From NCBI GenBank assembly GCA_022606135.1, contig JABYQN010000006.1, positions 2,790,001-2,854,000 of the forward strand: a stretch of DNA of 64,000 bases, read 5' to 3'. Positions 40,308 through 50,100 of the stretch are shown one piece after another. The notes beneath the pieces were generated by a model. The model was given only the letters and a program-made list of their open reading frames with translations, was not told the DNA's origin and did not search any database. The stretch comes from Fomes fomentarius. Its lineage: Eukaryota > Basidiomycota > Agaricomycetes > Polyporales > Polyporaceae. The translations under genes were made by a program, and so were the position numbers. Every line of letters begins with the position of its first letter. Position 1 is the first letter of the stretch.

Positions 40308-42350
40308 ATGTCTGCACACGCAAATCGTCGTGGGCACCATCGCAAGCGGCTCTCTGCCCTCCGACTTTCCTCGGACTCCACAGTCACCACTCTCCCGCTC
40401 TACACTTCTCCTCCCAGACAACGGCTTTCCGAGCTGCCTGACATCCCCGTAGAGCAGCCCCCAGCGTACTCGGACAGCGCAGAAGAGGCCGACGAAGACA
40501 CCGACGCCAGCGATTCCGACTCAGCAGTCGCATACTTCCCCAGCCCACCCCCCAGTCTACCTGTGTCCCCGCGGCGTGCACGCCGTTCTCAGGCCTCCTC
40601 GCGAAGCTTTCACAGAAGGCAGCAGAGTATCGCAAGTGCAAGTGATCCTTATCTCGATTCTCTCCTCGAACGCAGCGTGCACGCGCTCGAGATGTCGAAT
40701 GCGCTCCTGCAGTCGTCCATATCCACCCAGACGAGCCTCTCCGCAGTCCTCGCCGACGATGCCGTCGCAGATCGACACCTGGAGCAGCGCGCGCAGAGGC
40801 TCACGACGCGCATACGGCGCAATCGGGACACCCACGAGGCGTGGATGGACGATTTGGAGGAGATCTCCAGGGGTGTGGAAGGCCTTGTCCGCGGCGGGGT
40901 GAGTTCAGATGACGAAGCTCAGCGCGCGGATGCGGGTGCTTCTGCACCGATCAGCCAAAGCCTTCCCACTTCCGGCCTCGCGGAGCATATACAGGCTCAG
41001 CCCAGGCTGCGCCGTCGGGCATCCCAAGCCTACCAGCAACACCAGGCCTCCAGGTCTACCTCCAATCTACAGCTCTCTGTGCACGACCGGAGTCACTTCA
41101 TTGCCCCTGCCCCGCGCGCGATTACGATGTACATCGACTCGTCTGAAGCAGCCGACTTGATCACTCTCCCTGCTACCCTTGGTGTCCGTCCAGATGCTCG
41201 GCCGCCACCGACTCCTCTCCCGAACCAGATCGTGCACACTCCTGGTGCTTCAGAGCTGGAGCCGATGCTGGCGTCCGCTCCTGTAGAACAACACGGCAAG
41301 CGAGCATCGGAGATGCTAGCGTCGTACGTCATGCCCCATTCGTCTTCCTCCCCTTCCTCCTCCAGTCTTCGCCGTCGGTCCTCCAGTAGTAGTGCGACCA
41401 CAGTGAAGAGGCCACGCATCTCGAGGTCACCACCGCCCCCTATTAGAATCGATGCTTCCGCCAGTTCTTCCCCTTCCACCCTCCGTTCGCGCTCTGCCAC
41501 TCCTTGTCGTGGTTCTCCTGCTCCTAGACAAGCTCGCCCACTCACCCCACCTATCGAAGAGTTGTCTGCTGACTCTACATCCTCCGAATCTGCCACTCTG
41601 CATGTCGACCGCACGGTCGAGTCTCTCCGGTTGATCCTTGAGAAGCAACGTAGTGCATCTCAGGCATCTGGTAAACCTCGTTCTTCCTCGAATTGTTCCG
41701 CTCCACCTGTATCACGACCATCCCTTCTGTCCCCGCCTACAGTCGCGCCGACCTCAGGCACCTCCAATGCAACCGCGTCGGTATCTAGATTGTTCACGAA
41801 GCCGCGGCACACTACTTCCACTCGTGCGCCGTCGCCCCCGAGGCAGTCGTCTATGAAAAATCGCTCGCAACCTTCTACCCCCGTCACCGCCATTATGCCG
41901 TCGCCTTCGCCCTCCTTGCTCAGCGTCCCGGACTTTTTCGGTCGTTCCAGGAGTTCGTCCGGTACGTCCACCCCCAAGCGAATATCCTTCGCAGAGCCTG
42001 CGGAATCGTACTCGAGCTCGAAACCGGAAGGCTCGTCCTCAAGGTTCCGCGCGGCGACTAAGACTAGGTCAAAGTCCAAGTACGGTTCGCAGGGACGCGG
42101 ACGAAACGCCAGTGGGAAGGGCAAAGGCCGGGCGAAAGACGATGATAGTGATGGGGAGAAGGTCGGCTGGTGGACGACCTGGCTGCTCGGCGCGGCGGGC
42201 ACGGAGAGCGGAAGTGGGCTGAGCTTGGGTGCGGACCGCGCACGGTCGGAGGAACGCTATGCGTATGCGAGCACGAGAAGTGCGGCTAGTAGCAGCACCT
42301 GGGCGATGCGGCCTGGATTTGGGAACAGTCTTGAGGAGTGGGGTGCCTAG
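40308..42350 (+). CDS. Ser/Pro/Arg-rich protein of unknown function
   Basis: Single long exon. I chose the ATG at 40308 (MSAHANRRGHHRKRLSALRL) because its context (gccATGt) is good; an in-frame ATG at 40062 or 40122 is possible and would lengthen it. The one block that looks folded is helical: DPYLDSLLERSVHALEMSNA, LLQSSISTQTSLSAVLADDA, EAWMDDLEEISRGVEGLVRG (about residues 110-200). The rest is low complexity: acidic near the N terminus (SAEEADEDTDASDSDS), then Ser/Pro/Arg-rich with many SP and RS sites, and a Lys/Gly-rich tail with a short hydrophobic patch (WWTTWLLGAAGT). It could be a phosphoregulated scaffold. I do not recognise a family; the helical block may be conserved among Agaricomycetes. 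Confidence 0.7.
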   Translation: MSAHANRRGHHRKRLSALRLSSDSTVTTLPLYTSPPRQRLSELPDIPVEQPPAYSDSAEEADEDTDASDSDSAVAYFPSPPPSLPVSPRRARRSQASSRSFHRRQQSIASASDPYLDSLLERSVHALEMSNALLQSSISTQTSLSAVLADDAVADRHLEQRAQRLTTRIRRNRDTHEAWMDDLEEISRGVEGLVRGGVSSDDEAQRADAGASAPISQSLPTSGLAEHIQAQPRLRRRASQAYQQHQASRSTSNLQLSVHDRSHFIAPAPRAITMYIDSSEAADLITLPATLGVRPDARPPPTPLPNQIVHTPGASELEPMLASAPVEQHGKRASEMLASYVMPHSSSSPSSSSLRRRSSSSSATTVKRPRISRSPPPPIRIDASASSSPSTLRSRSATPCRGSPAPRQARPLTPPIEELSADSTSSESATLHVDRTVESLRLILEKQRSASQASGKPRSSSNCSAPPVSRPSLLSPPTVAPTSGTSNATASVSRLFTKPRHTTSTRAPSPPRQSSMKNRSQPSTPVTAIMPSPSPSLLSVPDFFGRSRSSSGTSTPKRISFAEPAESYSSSKPEGSSSRFRAATKTRSKSKYGSQGRGRNASGKGKGRAKDDDSDGEKVGWWTTWLLGAAGTESGSGLSLGADRARSEERYAYASTRSAASSSTWAMRPGFGNSLEEWGA

Positions 42351-43884
42351 CACCTGTGGCGGTGCTCATCGTACGGTCCTCAGGTGGGTGATCTTTTCTT
42401 TTTCCTCTTTGCACAATTTTTGCTGAGCGGCTTCTGTTCGACAGGCCTCCCTGGACTGCATAAATTATGCATTAATCTGTGACGAACTGTGACGCTGCTT
42501 ACGACTCGACCCGCGTATCTATTGAACCATCCATGTCCATTATGGATTCCAATCCTCCACCACCCGCTTAAACTTCGTAGTTCTGACACTGGTACTGATG
42601 ATATACGCCTTTCATTTCCCTCCCATCTTGCCCGATATAAGTGCTGTATTACTTGCATAACCCAAACCCAGCCGACTTCCTATCTTTACCCCCCAACCCC
42701 CAATTCAACTTATCCCACCATCGTTCGACCGTTATAGCATTAACATCTTCATACGCTCTCTCTCCTTCACCATTGATACCGTCCGTTCGCGCCTTTATTC
42801 GACCATGTACCCGTCCACGTTCGGATACCCCTGCAACCCGCGTATATACACTGCATATGGAACGTCCATAATCTCTGACACAAGCATATGTAGAGTAGTT
42901 AACGGTCTCTACGATATCGCAGCAGTTCCCTGTCACTAGTGCCTCGCGGTGTCGGCGAGCGATGCGAGCGTTAATGAGGGAGGTGAGTGGTTGTCGTGAT
43001 TGTAGAACGCTGATTGGGGTTCTACGTCGCGCGTAGGTGCACAAAGGAGGCGAAGATATTCTCTGCTACTTGCTGAACAAGTAAGACCTTCACTTGTCTA
43101 GTTCGCCCTAAATGGCTCTGCTGGGTGTGGTGTACTTCGTGTACGTGTCAAACGTCTCTACCACATGCCCCGGATTGTGTTTCCTTGGGCATCCCCCGCC
43201 GCAACGTTCTTGCACCCTCCACATGATATTTGGTGTGCATGTCAATCTCTAAGCGAGCTTTGAGTTTCTCTACTCATTCCTTAGATGCTCCCTCTTAGTG
43301 CGAAGAAGAGCTTCATCTTCATCGTGAGTGGTTTTGTTGCTTTCACAGAACGGTACGAATGTCTCTTACCCTCCATCAACTTCATCGGACTCAGTCTAAG
43401 GACTCAAATGAAGTGCCTCTACTAACTCGCTCGACCGCATTCCTTCTGTCAAGGATTCTCCTCGACCTTCAGGAAGCCTACAGCGGAGCGGAGCGATTGC
43501 ACCACATTTCCATGCATTCTTGAATGGTGGGCTGAAGTTCAACCGGGTGATAGGCTCAATAGGCCCATCGTCTACTCACGCCAGGGGGCTATCCGGGTCT
43601 CGGACGACCAGGGGAATACGGCGGTTCAAGTGTCTGTAGACGCAGCGCTAGTTTCAAGAGCTTGAACGCTCGAGTATCTATCTACGCGTCATCTCGATTT
43701 CTACTGCGGCTCACAGTGGTGCGGATGCGGCAGTGTATCCGGGGGCAGGATTAGTTCGGGCTAATGAGAGTCCGATGTGATACTTGAGAATGGCGGTATC
43801 ACAAGTACTGTCCAGGTTATAATCGAGTGCGCCAAAACGACGCGTCCGTGGTGAGACCCGTTGCGCACAAACACCACTCAACAG

Positions 43885-43940
43885 AATCACACAATCAAGA
43901 CTCATGTTGCTAGTCTTGATTGAGTCTTGATTGTGTGATT
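43885..43940. repeat. Perfect 20-bp inverted repeat with 16-nt loop
   Basis: Left arm 43885-43904 (AATCACACAATCAAGACTCA) and right arm 43921-43940 are exact reverse complements. The pairing continues for three of four more bases. The loop (43905-43920) includes AGTCTTGAT, which is repeated in the right arm, so the motif AGTCTTGATTG occurs twice in tandem (43912-43933). It would form a very stable hairpin or cruciform. Confidence 0.95.
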
Positions 43941-44047
43941 ATGTCCTTCTCCCCTCCACGCATACGGAGAAGATCTGACCGTAAGGCCGACACCTCAGGC
44001 CTCCTAGTGACATCGTCTCCAGGACGGTTCCTTCTTGTCTCGATTCC

Positions 44048-44850
44048 TTGGCGTTTTTCCAATTGGTCCAGGAACTGCAATGGCCTATATATACACTGTC
44101 AGATGGCGCTGTTACAAATCTTGACTACCCCACCGGGATGCCTGTTGTGCAGCACACGGTTACGACATCCGATACCTATCTGTTAATGCCGCATGGAGAT
44201 ACTGATGTCGAGCTTCGCGAGGTGAGCCGTAGATGTATACGGGGACCGTTGCTACGTCCGAAGCGCGAATGACACTGCCAGGCGACTTCAATTCGACCTC
44301 GTCAGAGGGGTCATCGTACAGTATGATAATCGTACAGTATCATTAGAAAGAACACTCAGATCATCTCCCCATCCTTCCTCTCCTCTTTGTCCATCTTGAC
44401 TTACCAACCCGATCTAGTGAGGTTCTGTTCGCTTGCGCAATCAGGGCCGAATATGTAGCGCCTGGAGCGAAATTGGTGCTCCTCCTCTCTTGGGAGGCCA
44501 CCTAGCCTGCGAGCTGAACAACATAGTACATATCATGTTCGATAGATACGTTGATATGTGTGCCCAGAACGACCCCCAGGACATTAGAGATTGGTCATGT
44601 TCACCATCGCTTGACTTGACTGATGGAATATGTTTCAGGGCGTACCCCCGTCAGGCCTCAACTTCGACCTCACCTTTGATTTGCGGCGCGAACTCAAACC
44701 GTAAGTCCGGTCTCAGTCACCTCAGTTATCACCCCTCATGTGAGGTCCGCAATCGTGTCCGTGTTCTATAGTATCTTGATGGAATACATCATCATAGTTG
44801 ACCGAACACAATCAAGGCCCATAATCACGTTCGACACCTTCGAGGTAGGG
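44048..44850 (+). pseudogene. Possible gene remnant with exon-like pieces
   Basis: Protein-like pieces bounded by good splice sites: about 44048-44220 (LSDGAVTNLDYPTGMPVVQH, ending GAG|gtgagc); 44279-44360 (FDLVRGVIVQYDN in a shifted frame); 44639-44700 (GVPPSGLNFDLTFDLRRELK between tttcag and gtaagt). Joining the first two breaks the frame, so this is either a decayed gene or a gene I cannot assemble. No family recognised. Confidence 0.25.
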
Positions 44851-45547
44851 ACGAACATCAGTCAACGAAGTTGGTTGCAAAGCATACAGCATGAGATGAG
44901 ATGACATTTACATACTTCTCGTCAGACAACTGGTGCATTGTGACAATCGTACGAATCCACAGCATGCCATCATGTGAAGATTTAGCAAATGCACCAGGTA
45001 AACCAAACATAGTGTGGTTGGTTTATATCGGCAGACAGTGTTTATATCTTCCGCATCTCTCAAGATTCTCATCCACGGATCCTTTCACTCAGTCCCATAC
45101 TCATACAGCTGCACAACCCATGTCTGACTCACAGACTGCCCAACTAGTCGGATTATACAATACCATGTGAGTCAAGTGAGTAGAATTGCCTCCAACCATC
45201 CCTGACCGTAATGGGCATCTACTAGTCAGCTTGAGAGCTATGGAGACACTGCTAGATTGTGTAAACCTACTCAGTTTTTGCTATGGATGCATTAATGATC
45301 TCTTCTTTCTCCCCCAGGTCTACTCACCTATGAGTATGTCATCACATTTGACCGTGAGATAAAGCTCTTCTGGAGGCAGACAATCACTGGGTCTTCCATT
45401 CTGTTCATTGTCAACCGGTACTTGTCCCTTGTGTTTGCTGGATTAGGCATGCCCCTTCCAGAACCCACTACAAACAAGGTGAATATGCCTCTTGCTGTCA
45501 CATAGTGCACCCATGTGATACATGTCCATGTTGGTTTGATTCTTGAG

Positions 45548-45549
45548 GG
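45548..45549 (+). other. Predicted 2-nt micro-exon (GG), copy B
   Basis: Context ttcttgag|GG|gtaagtg. Upstream intron 45479-45547; downstream intron starts at 45550 and is interrupted by the retrotransposon 17 nt later. Phase arithmetic (0 + 2, then C at 52060 completes a Gly codon) requires it. Confidence 0.65.
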
Positions 45550-45561
45550 GTAAGTGTATAC

Positions 45562-45566
45562 AAAAC
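45562..45566 (+). repeat. Target-site duplication, left (AAAAC)
   Basis: AAAAC directly precedes the TG of the 5' LTR and is repeated directly after the CA of the 3' LTR. Confidence 0.95.
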
Positions 45567-45774
45567 TGTTGAACTTCCGGACTACCGGCTGTGCTCGGAC
45601 CGGAGTTGTGTACACTTGTTTATGGTCATATGATTAGATAGGCTGTGTTCCTACTTACCATTTATGGTTTTCTTTGTTCTCCTACTGTACTTTCCCATGA
45701 CCATATGGTTACTGTGCATTCCTGTGCGTACCAGTGCGTTCTACACTGCACCGGACTCTTCTAGACCTTATGTC

Positions 45775-45868
45775 TGACTCATGCTATGACTGTATCTGAC
45801 TCATACGCCGATACGGACTCTGACTCATTGTCTTATGGCTACATGTGACTGCTTTATTCGCTGACTCA
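45775..45868 (+). promoter_or_regulatory. Four TGACTCA (Gcn4/CPC1- or AP-1-type) boxes in the 5' LTR
   Basis: Perfect TGACTCA at 45775-45781, 45797-45803, 45821-45827 and 45862-45868, all in the same orientation and within 111 bp upstream of the TATA box. The same four occur in the 3' LTR at 51667, 51689, 51713 and 51754. Confidence 0.8.
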
Positions 45869-45885
45869 TGGACTCATCCCTCATG

Positions 45886-45892
45886 TATATAA
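45886..45892 (+). promoter_or_regulatory. LTR TATA box
   Basis: TATATAA, followed at about 25-30 nt by the hairpin that begins the presumed R region. The same sequence lies at 51778-51784 in the 3' LTR. Confidence 0.75.
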
Positions 45893-46120
45893 GCAGTCCC
45901 TTCTTCGCCTCTGCTCTTCAGTCGTTCGCTCACTGACTGAAGAGTAAGTCTCTTACCTACATATGCTCTACTACTTCTTACTGACTTAGTACTTGTAGTC
46001 CCTCTCTGTTGTGACTTACAGGTACTTCACTATGCAATATAGTCGTTTGCTCACTGACTGAAGATCCCTCTCTGTTGTGACTTACAGTCGCTCCTCGCCT
46101 TACAGGTTCAGAGTTCATCA

Positions 46121-46137
46121 GGTTATGAGCCCTGCGC
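46121..46137 (+). other. Primer-binding site matching the anticodon arm of initiator tRNA-Met
   Basis: GGTTATGAGCCCTGCGC starts at the first base after the LTR. Its complement GCGCAGGGCTCATAACC contains the anticodon loop CTCATAA (anticodon CAT) of fungal initiator tRNA-Met, not its 3' acceptor end. This is half-tRNA priming, as known for Drosophila copia. Confidence 0.75.
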
Positions 46138-46348
46138 TCTAATCAGTTGCTTCTCTGTCGACACTCTGCGCGCAAACTCTGTTCGTCGACTCTCTGCCCG
46201 TGCACTCTCCTCCACTTTCCCTATCTCTTGACTGTGCCCTCCGACACTGCTGCCAGGGGGACTTTACTGCGCTCGTGACGCAGCCCTGAGTGCTTTTTAG
46301 TAGTCGCTATCTAGTATCTCTGTACAACCTTTGGTGCTTTCGCAGCAC

Positions 46349-46480
46349 ATGGGTTTTTCAAGTATCCTCAGCCAGGCCACGCACTTGCGCCCGCCAGCTG
46401 TTGTAGCCGGGGTGGTTATCACCTTTGGACCGGAGGACAACCGTTCGGACCCTCCTTACTATACTCTTTTTGATACCTAG
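46349..46480 (+). CDS. Short leader ORF in the gag frame (43 codons)
   Basis: MGFSSILSQATHLRPPAVVA... to a TAG at 46478. It is in the same frame as the main polyprotein. Three in-frame stops (46478, 46568, 46625) separate it from a 182-codon open stretch without any ATG that runs straight into the gag ATG at 47174. It could be a 5' exon of gag, an upstream ORF, or chance. Confidence 0.35.
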   Translation: MGFSSILSQATHLRPPAVVAGVVITFGPEDNRSDPPYYTLFDT

Positions 46481-47173
46481 ACTCGTATAGCTTTTCTTGG
46501 GCACAGTTGGCGACTTCTATCTGGATTGTTGGGAATATCGGCTTCCTGACCTTCTGGCTCACCTCAATAGGTGTTCCTCTCTACCAGATCTCGCACGTGG
46601 CAAGTCAATCATCGCGTTTTTCTCTGAACCATCGTACTGGAGCCCCCTACTACTGCCAATAGTCCTCAGCTCAGCTCCGACTCTGAAGCTGAAGTCAACG
46701 CTGAACTTGCAGAACATCATTCTACTGCATCGGCGTTTGATTGCTCGGAACAGCCCCATCTCTTTGATCTAGACGATCAGGTCGATCGTTATCACTACGT
46801 CTACGACGACGGAGAGCAGGAGTGGGACCAGTGCGACGTACAGCTCTGTCCCAATCGCTACAATCAACTCCCTCTTCCGTACGAACCGACCTTCCACTGG
46901 GCATATCCAGCAACTTGGCAGCAGGACACCGACCCACAACACGGAGTTCCTCTTCCCTATCTTCAGGAAGAAACTCACGCACAGCCCTCCTCATCTCGTC
47001 CTAATTTCTATCTCCGATCGCTCTTCGGAAACTCCCCTCCTGTCGATTCAAGTCCTCTTCCTCCAGTCTACCTTCCTCCTCCTATCGTCACTGCGCCCCC
47101 TGTCGCGCCTATCACATTCACTCTAGACTTCAAGGAGGAATATCTCGATTCTCCCCAATACCTCTTATCCATC

Positions 47174-50100
47174 ATGGGAGATATCAAAGTCGACTCTATT
47201 CCTGTCCTCTCTTCGGCGAATCAGTACAACGACTGGTCTGCCAAGATGAAGGGCTATTTCATCTTCATGGACTGTTGGAGTGTTGTCAAAGGCGCTACTC
47301 GTCCTACTGAGCAAGCTGCCAAGGACAAGTGGGATAAACTTGATGGGCAAGCTCGCGGCATGATGTACATGCGTGTTGCACCAAACTTTCACTACGTTCT
47401 GGACACTCAGATTCCTGTCTCGGGTGGACAACCCAGGGACATGACTGCTGCTGAGTCCTGGGAAGCGTTACAGAACAAGTTTGGCAAGCCTAACAGTGCC
47501 CATGTCTGGGGTTTGTTCGAGTCACTCGTTGCTGAGCCTCGAATGAACGAACAGAAGCCCCTTCAGGATCAGATGATGCGTCTAATCACACGCCTGCGCG
47601 AAATTAGTAGCAACGGCATCACGCTCTCTGACAACATGCAAGCCCTTCTCTTGATGTCCAAGATCCCGGAGTCGTACCGGTCCATGGTTTCTGCGCTTAT
47701 GGCGACCACAGACCTCGACAAGGTCACTCTCGACGACATCCAGTCGAAGACCTTGGCTGAGGAGTCCATGCGCAAGAACGGCCAGTCTGCGAACAAGGTC
47801 TCCCAGACCAAGCCGAAGCCCAAGGGTCCCTGCTCTCATTGCGGGAGTGGCTCTCATCATGAGTCCAACTGCTACCAGAAGTACCCTGAGAAGTGTCCCA
47901 AAGGCAAGGGCAAGGGTAAAGGGAAGGACAAAGACAAGGATAAGGACAAGGGGAAGAATAAGGACACTTCTCATAACCATGCGCATGTCACTACCGAGTC
48001 TGTATCATCTGTACTTGTAGCCGGTTCGTCTAACATCGCTGCTTCTTTCTACGATGAGGCTATGGCCTCGAACAGTGTGAACTGGACTGCATGGCTGATG
48101 GACTCTGGAGCCTCTCAACATATCACTGGTGATCTCTCTGAGTTCATTGAGTACCAACCCTTCGATACGCCTGTACTGTTTAACACTGCTGGACAAGGTG
48201 ATAGCAGCGTCATTCAGGCACTTGGGGAAGGAACTCTGTCTGGAGAAACCTGGTTAGACGGTCAGAAGGTAGCAATTACTCTGAACCACGTCTACTACAT
48301 ACCAGGCACCATTGGTCACATCTTCTCGACTGGCTCCATTGAGCGCAATGGTTACTCCCTCTTTCAAGGGGATGGGCGCATGTGCATTTTCGACAAGCTG
48401 CCTGACGGCGCTGTCAAATATGGTTCGACAATTCATATCAAGGGTCGTAAGATCCTGGAGGCGCGATACAACCCTTCGTCTAATTGTTATTGGACAATTA
48501 TTGAGCTTCACAACAGCAAGCGCGTCCATCTCAATGTCCGTAAGTTCAAGACCTGGCACCGTCGCTTTGGTCATGCGGGCAAGGACGTTCTGCGCAACCT
48601 TCCTAAGCATACTAAGGGGGTTGATGCTGTTGATCCTGCAGACGAAGAACCGTGTGATGGATGCGCTTTTGGCAAATCCACTCGTAACCCCTTTCCACCT
48701 TCTGAGAAGCGCGCTACTGAAGTTCTCGAGCGAGTCCATACGGACCTTGACGGACCGATGCGCACTCAGGCTATTGGAGGTTGGAAATACTTCGCCGGTT
48801 TTATTGATGACTATTCTGGTCTCGCTCGTGCTTACTTCCCTAAACACAAGTCTGACGCGATCCAAGCGTTCAAAGACTATAAGGCGTGGGCTGAGAACCA
48901 GACCGGCAAGAAGATCAAATCGATCCGCTCAGATCGAGGGGGGGAATACACATCAGACGAGTTCTCTACACTTCTTCGTTCACACGGTATCGAGCACCAG
49001 AAGACTCTACCGGGTTCGCCTCAACAGAATGGACGTGCTGAGCGCTGGAATCGTACTATTACTGAAAAGGCTCTGTCTATGCTCCACCAAGCAGGCCTTA
49101 GTCATGGTTTCTGGCAACTCGCTCTTGACGCAGCCGTTCATATCTACAATCGTCAACCTATGCGACGACACAAGTGGTCGTACCCCATCACTGTTTGGGA
49201 TGGTACCGTTCCGGACGTCTCTTACTTCAGAGTGTTTGGGTGCAAAGCTTTTGTCCACGTGCAGAAGGCAAAGCGCGAAGGGAAACTCGACAAGAAGGCT
49301 GTCGAGATGATCTTCGTCGGGTATGAGTCTGGTTCCAAGGGGTATAGGTTTTGGAATTCAGCCAACCGCTCTATCGTCGTGTCCCGCGATGCAACATTCG
49401 ACGAAGAGTCTTTCCCTGCTCGTAACTTACCTGGCAACCGTCCTTCTACCCCGGACGGCAGTCCGTTCTCAGATGATCAATTGGATGATTCCTCGAACGA
49501 TGACTCTGATTTGGTCGATCCCAATGATGCAATCCCTTTCATTCCTCCCAACCTCTTCGAACCACCACAACCTGACCCTCCAGCGGATGCTGATCCCGCT
49601 CCTCCTGCAGAAGCTCCTGCTGAGCCTCCTCCTCCTCCGCAACGTCCTCCTACGCCGCCTCCTGTCGTTCCTCCTCGTCCTCCTCACAAACGTGGTCGTC
49701 ACCCTCCAGTGGGAGCTAATGAACCAAGCATTGCTCGTGACCGTCCTCGTCGCGAAAAAGCTGGTATTCCCCACAAGGACAGGACTGATAACAACGTGTA
49801 TGACGATCCTGCACATGCTGATAATCAGATCGACAAGGATGGCAATCTGCGTGAAGCGGAGATGATACTCGCTTTTCTATCTGCTGCTCAGTATAAAGCT
49901 GGCTTACCTCAGTCGCACAAGGAAGCCATGCGCTCACCTGATGCTGGGAAATGGCGCGAAGCTGAGAAGTCGGAGTTTGAGTCGCTTATGGAGAATAAGA
50001 CTTGGGTTCTTGTTCCTCGTCCCAAGGGCCGGCATGTTGTCTCTAACCGCTGGGTCTATGACATCAAACATGATGGGCGGTACAAAGCTCGTCTGGTTGC

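Larger units (their letters stand above)
42351..45119. other. Gene-poor region with palindrome and possible gene debris
   Basis: About 2.8 kb. Contents I can point to: a perfect 20-bp inverted repeat at 43885-43940, and a few exon-like fragments between 44048 and 44850 (separate entries). No intact gene seen. Confidence 0.5.
45567..46120 (+). repeat. 5' LTR (554 bp)
   Basis: TGTTGAACTT...GTTCATCA. U3 holds four TGACTCA boxes and a TATATAA at 45886-45892. A 10-bp hairpin (45914-45923 with 45935-45944) lies just past the expected start of transcription. The R/U5 part has an internal partial duplication, with CGTTCGCTCACTGACTGAAG-like and CCCTCTCTGTTGTGACTTACAG-like blocks each occurring twice. 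Confidence 0.97.

Noticed and set aside
41093..42202. Long minus-strand ORFs opposite the Ser-rich gene
   Set aside because: Composition mirrors the Ser/Pro codons of the plus strand; no initiation context or domain.
48312..49310. 332-codon second-frame ORF inside the copia polyprotein
   Set aside because: Ser/Thr/Arg/Leu-rich shadow of the integrase coding frame, no motifs of its own.
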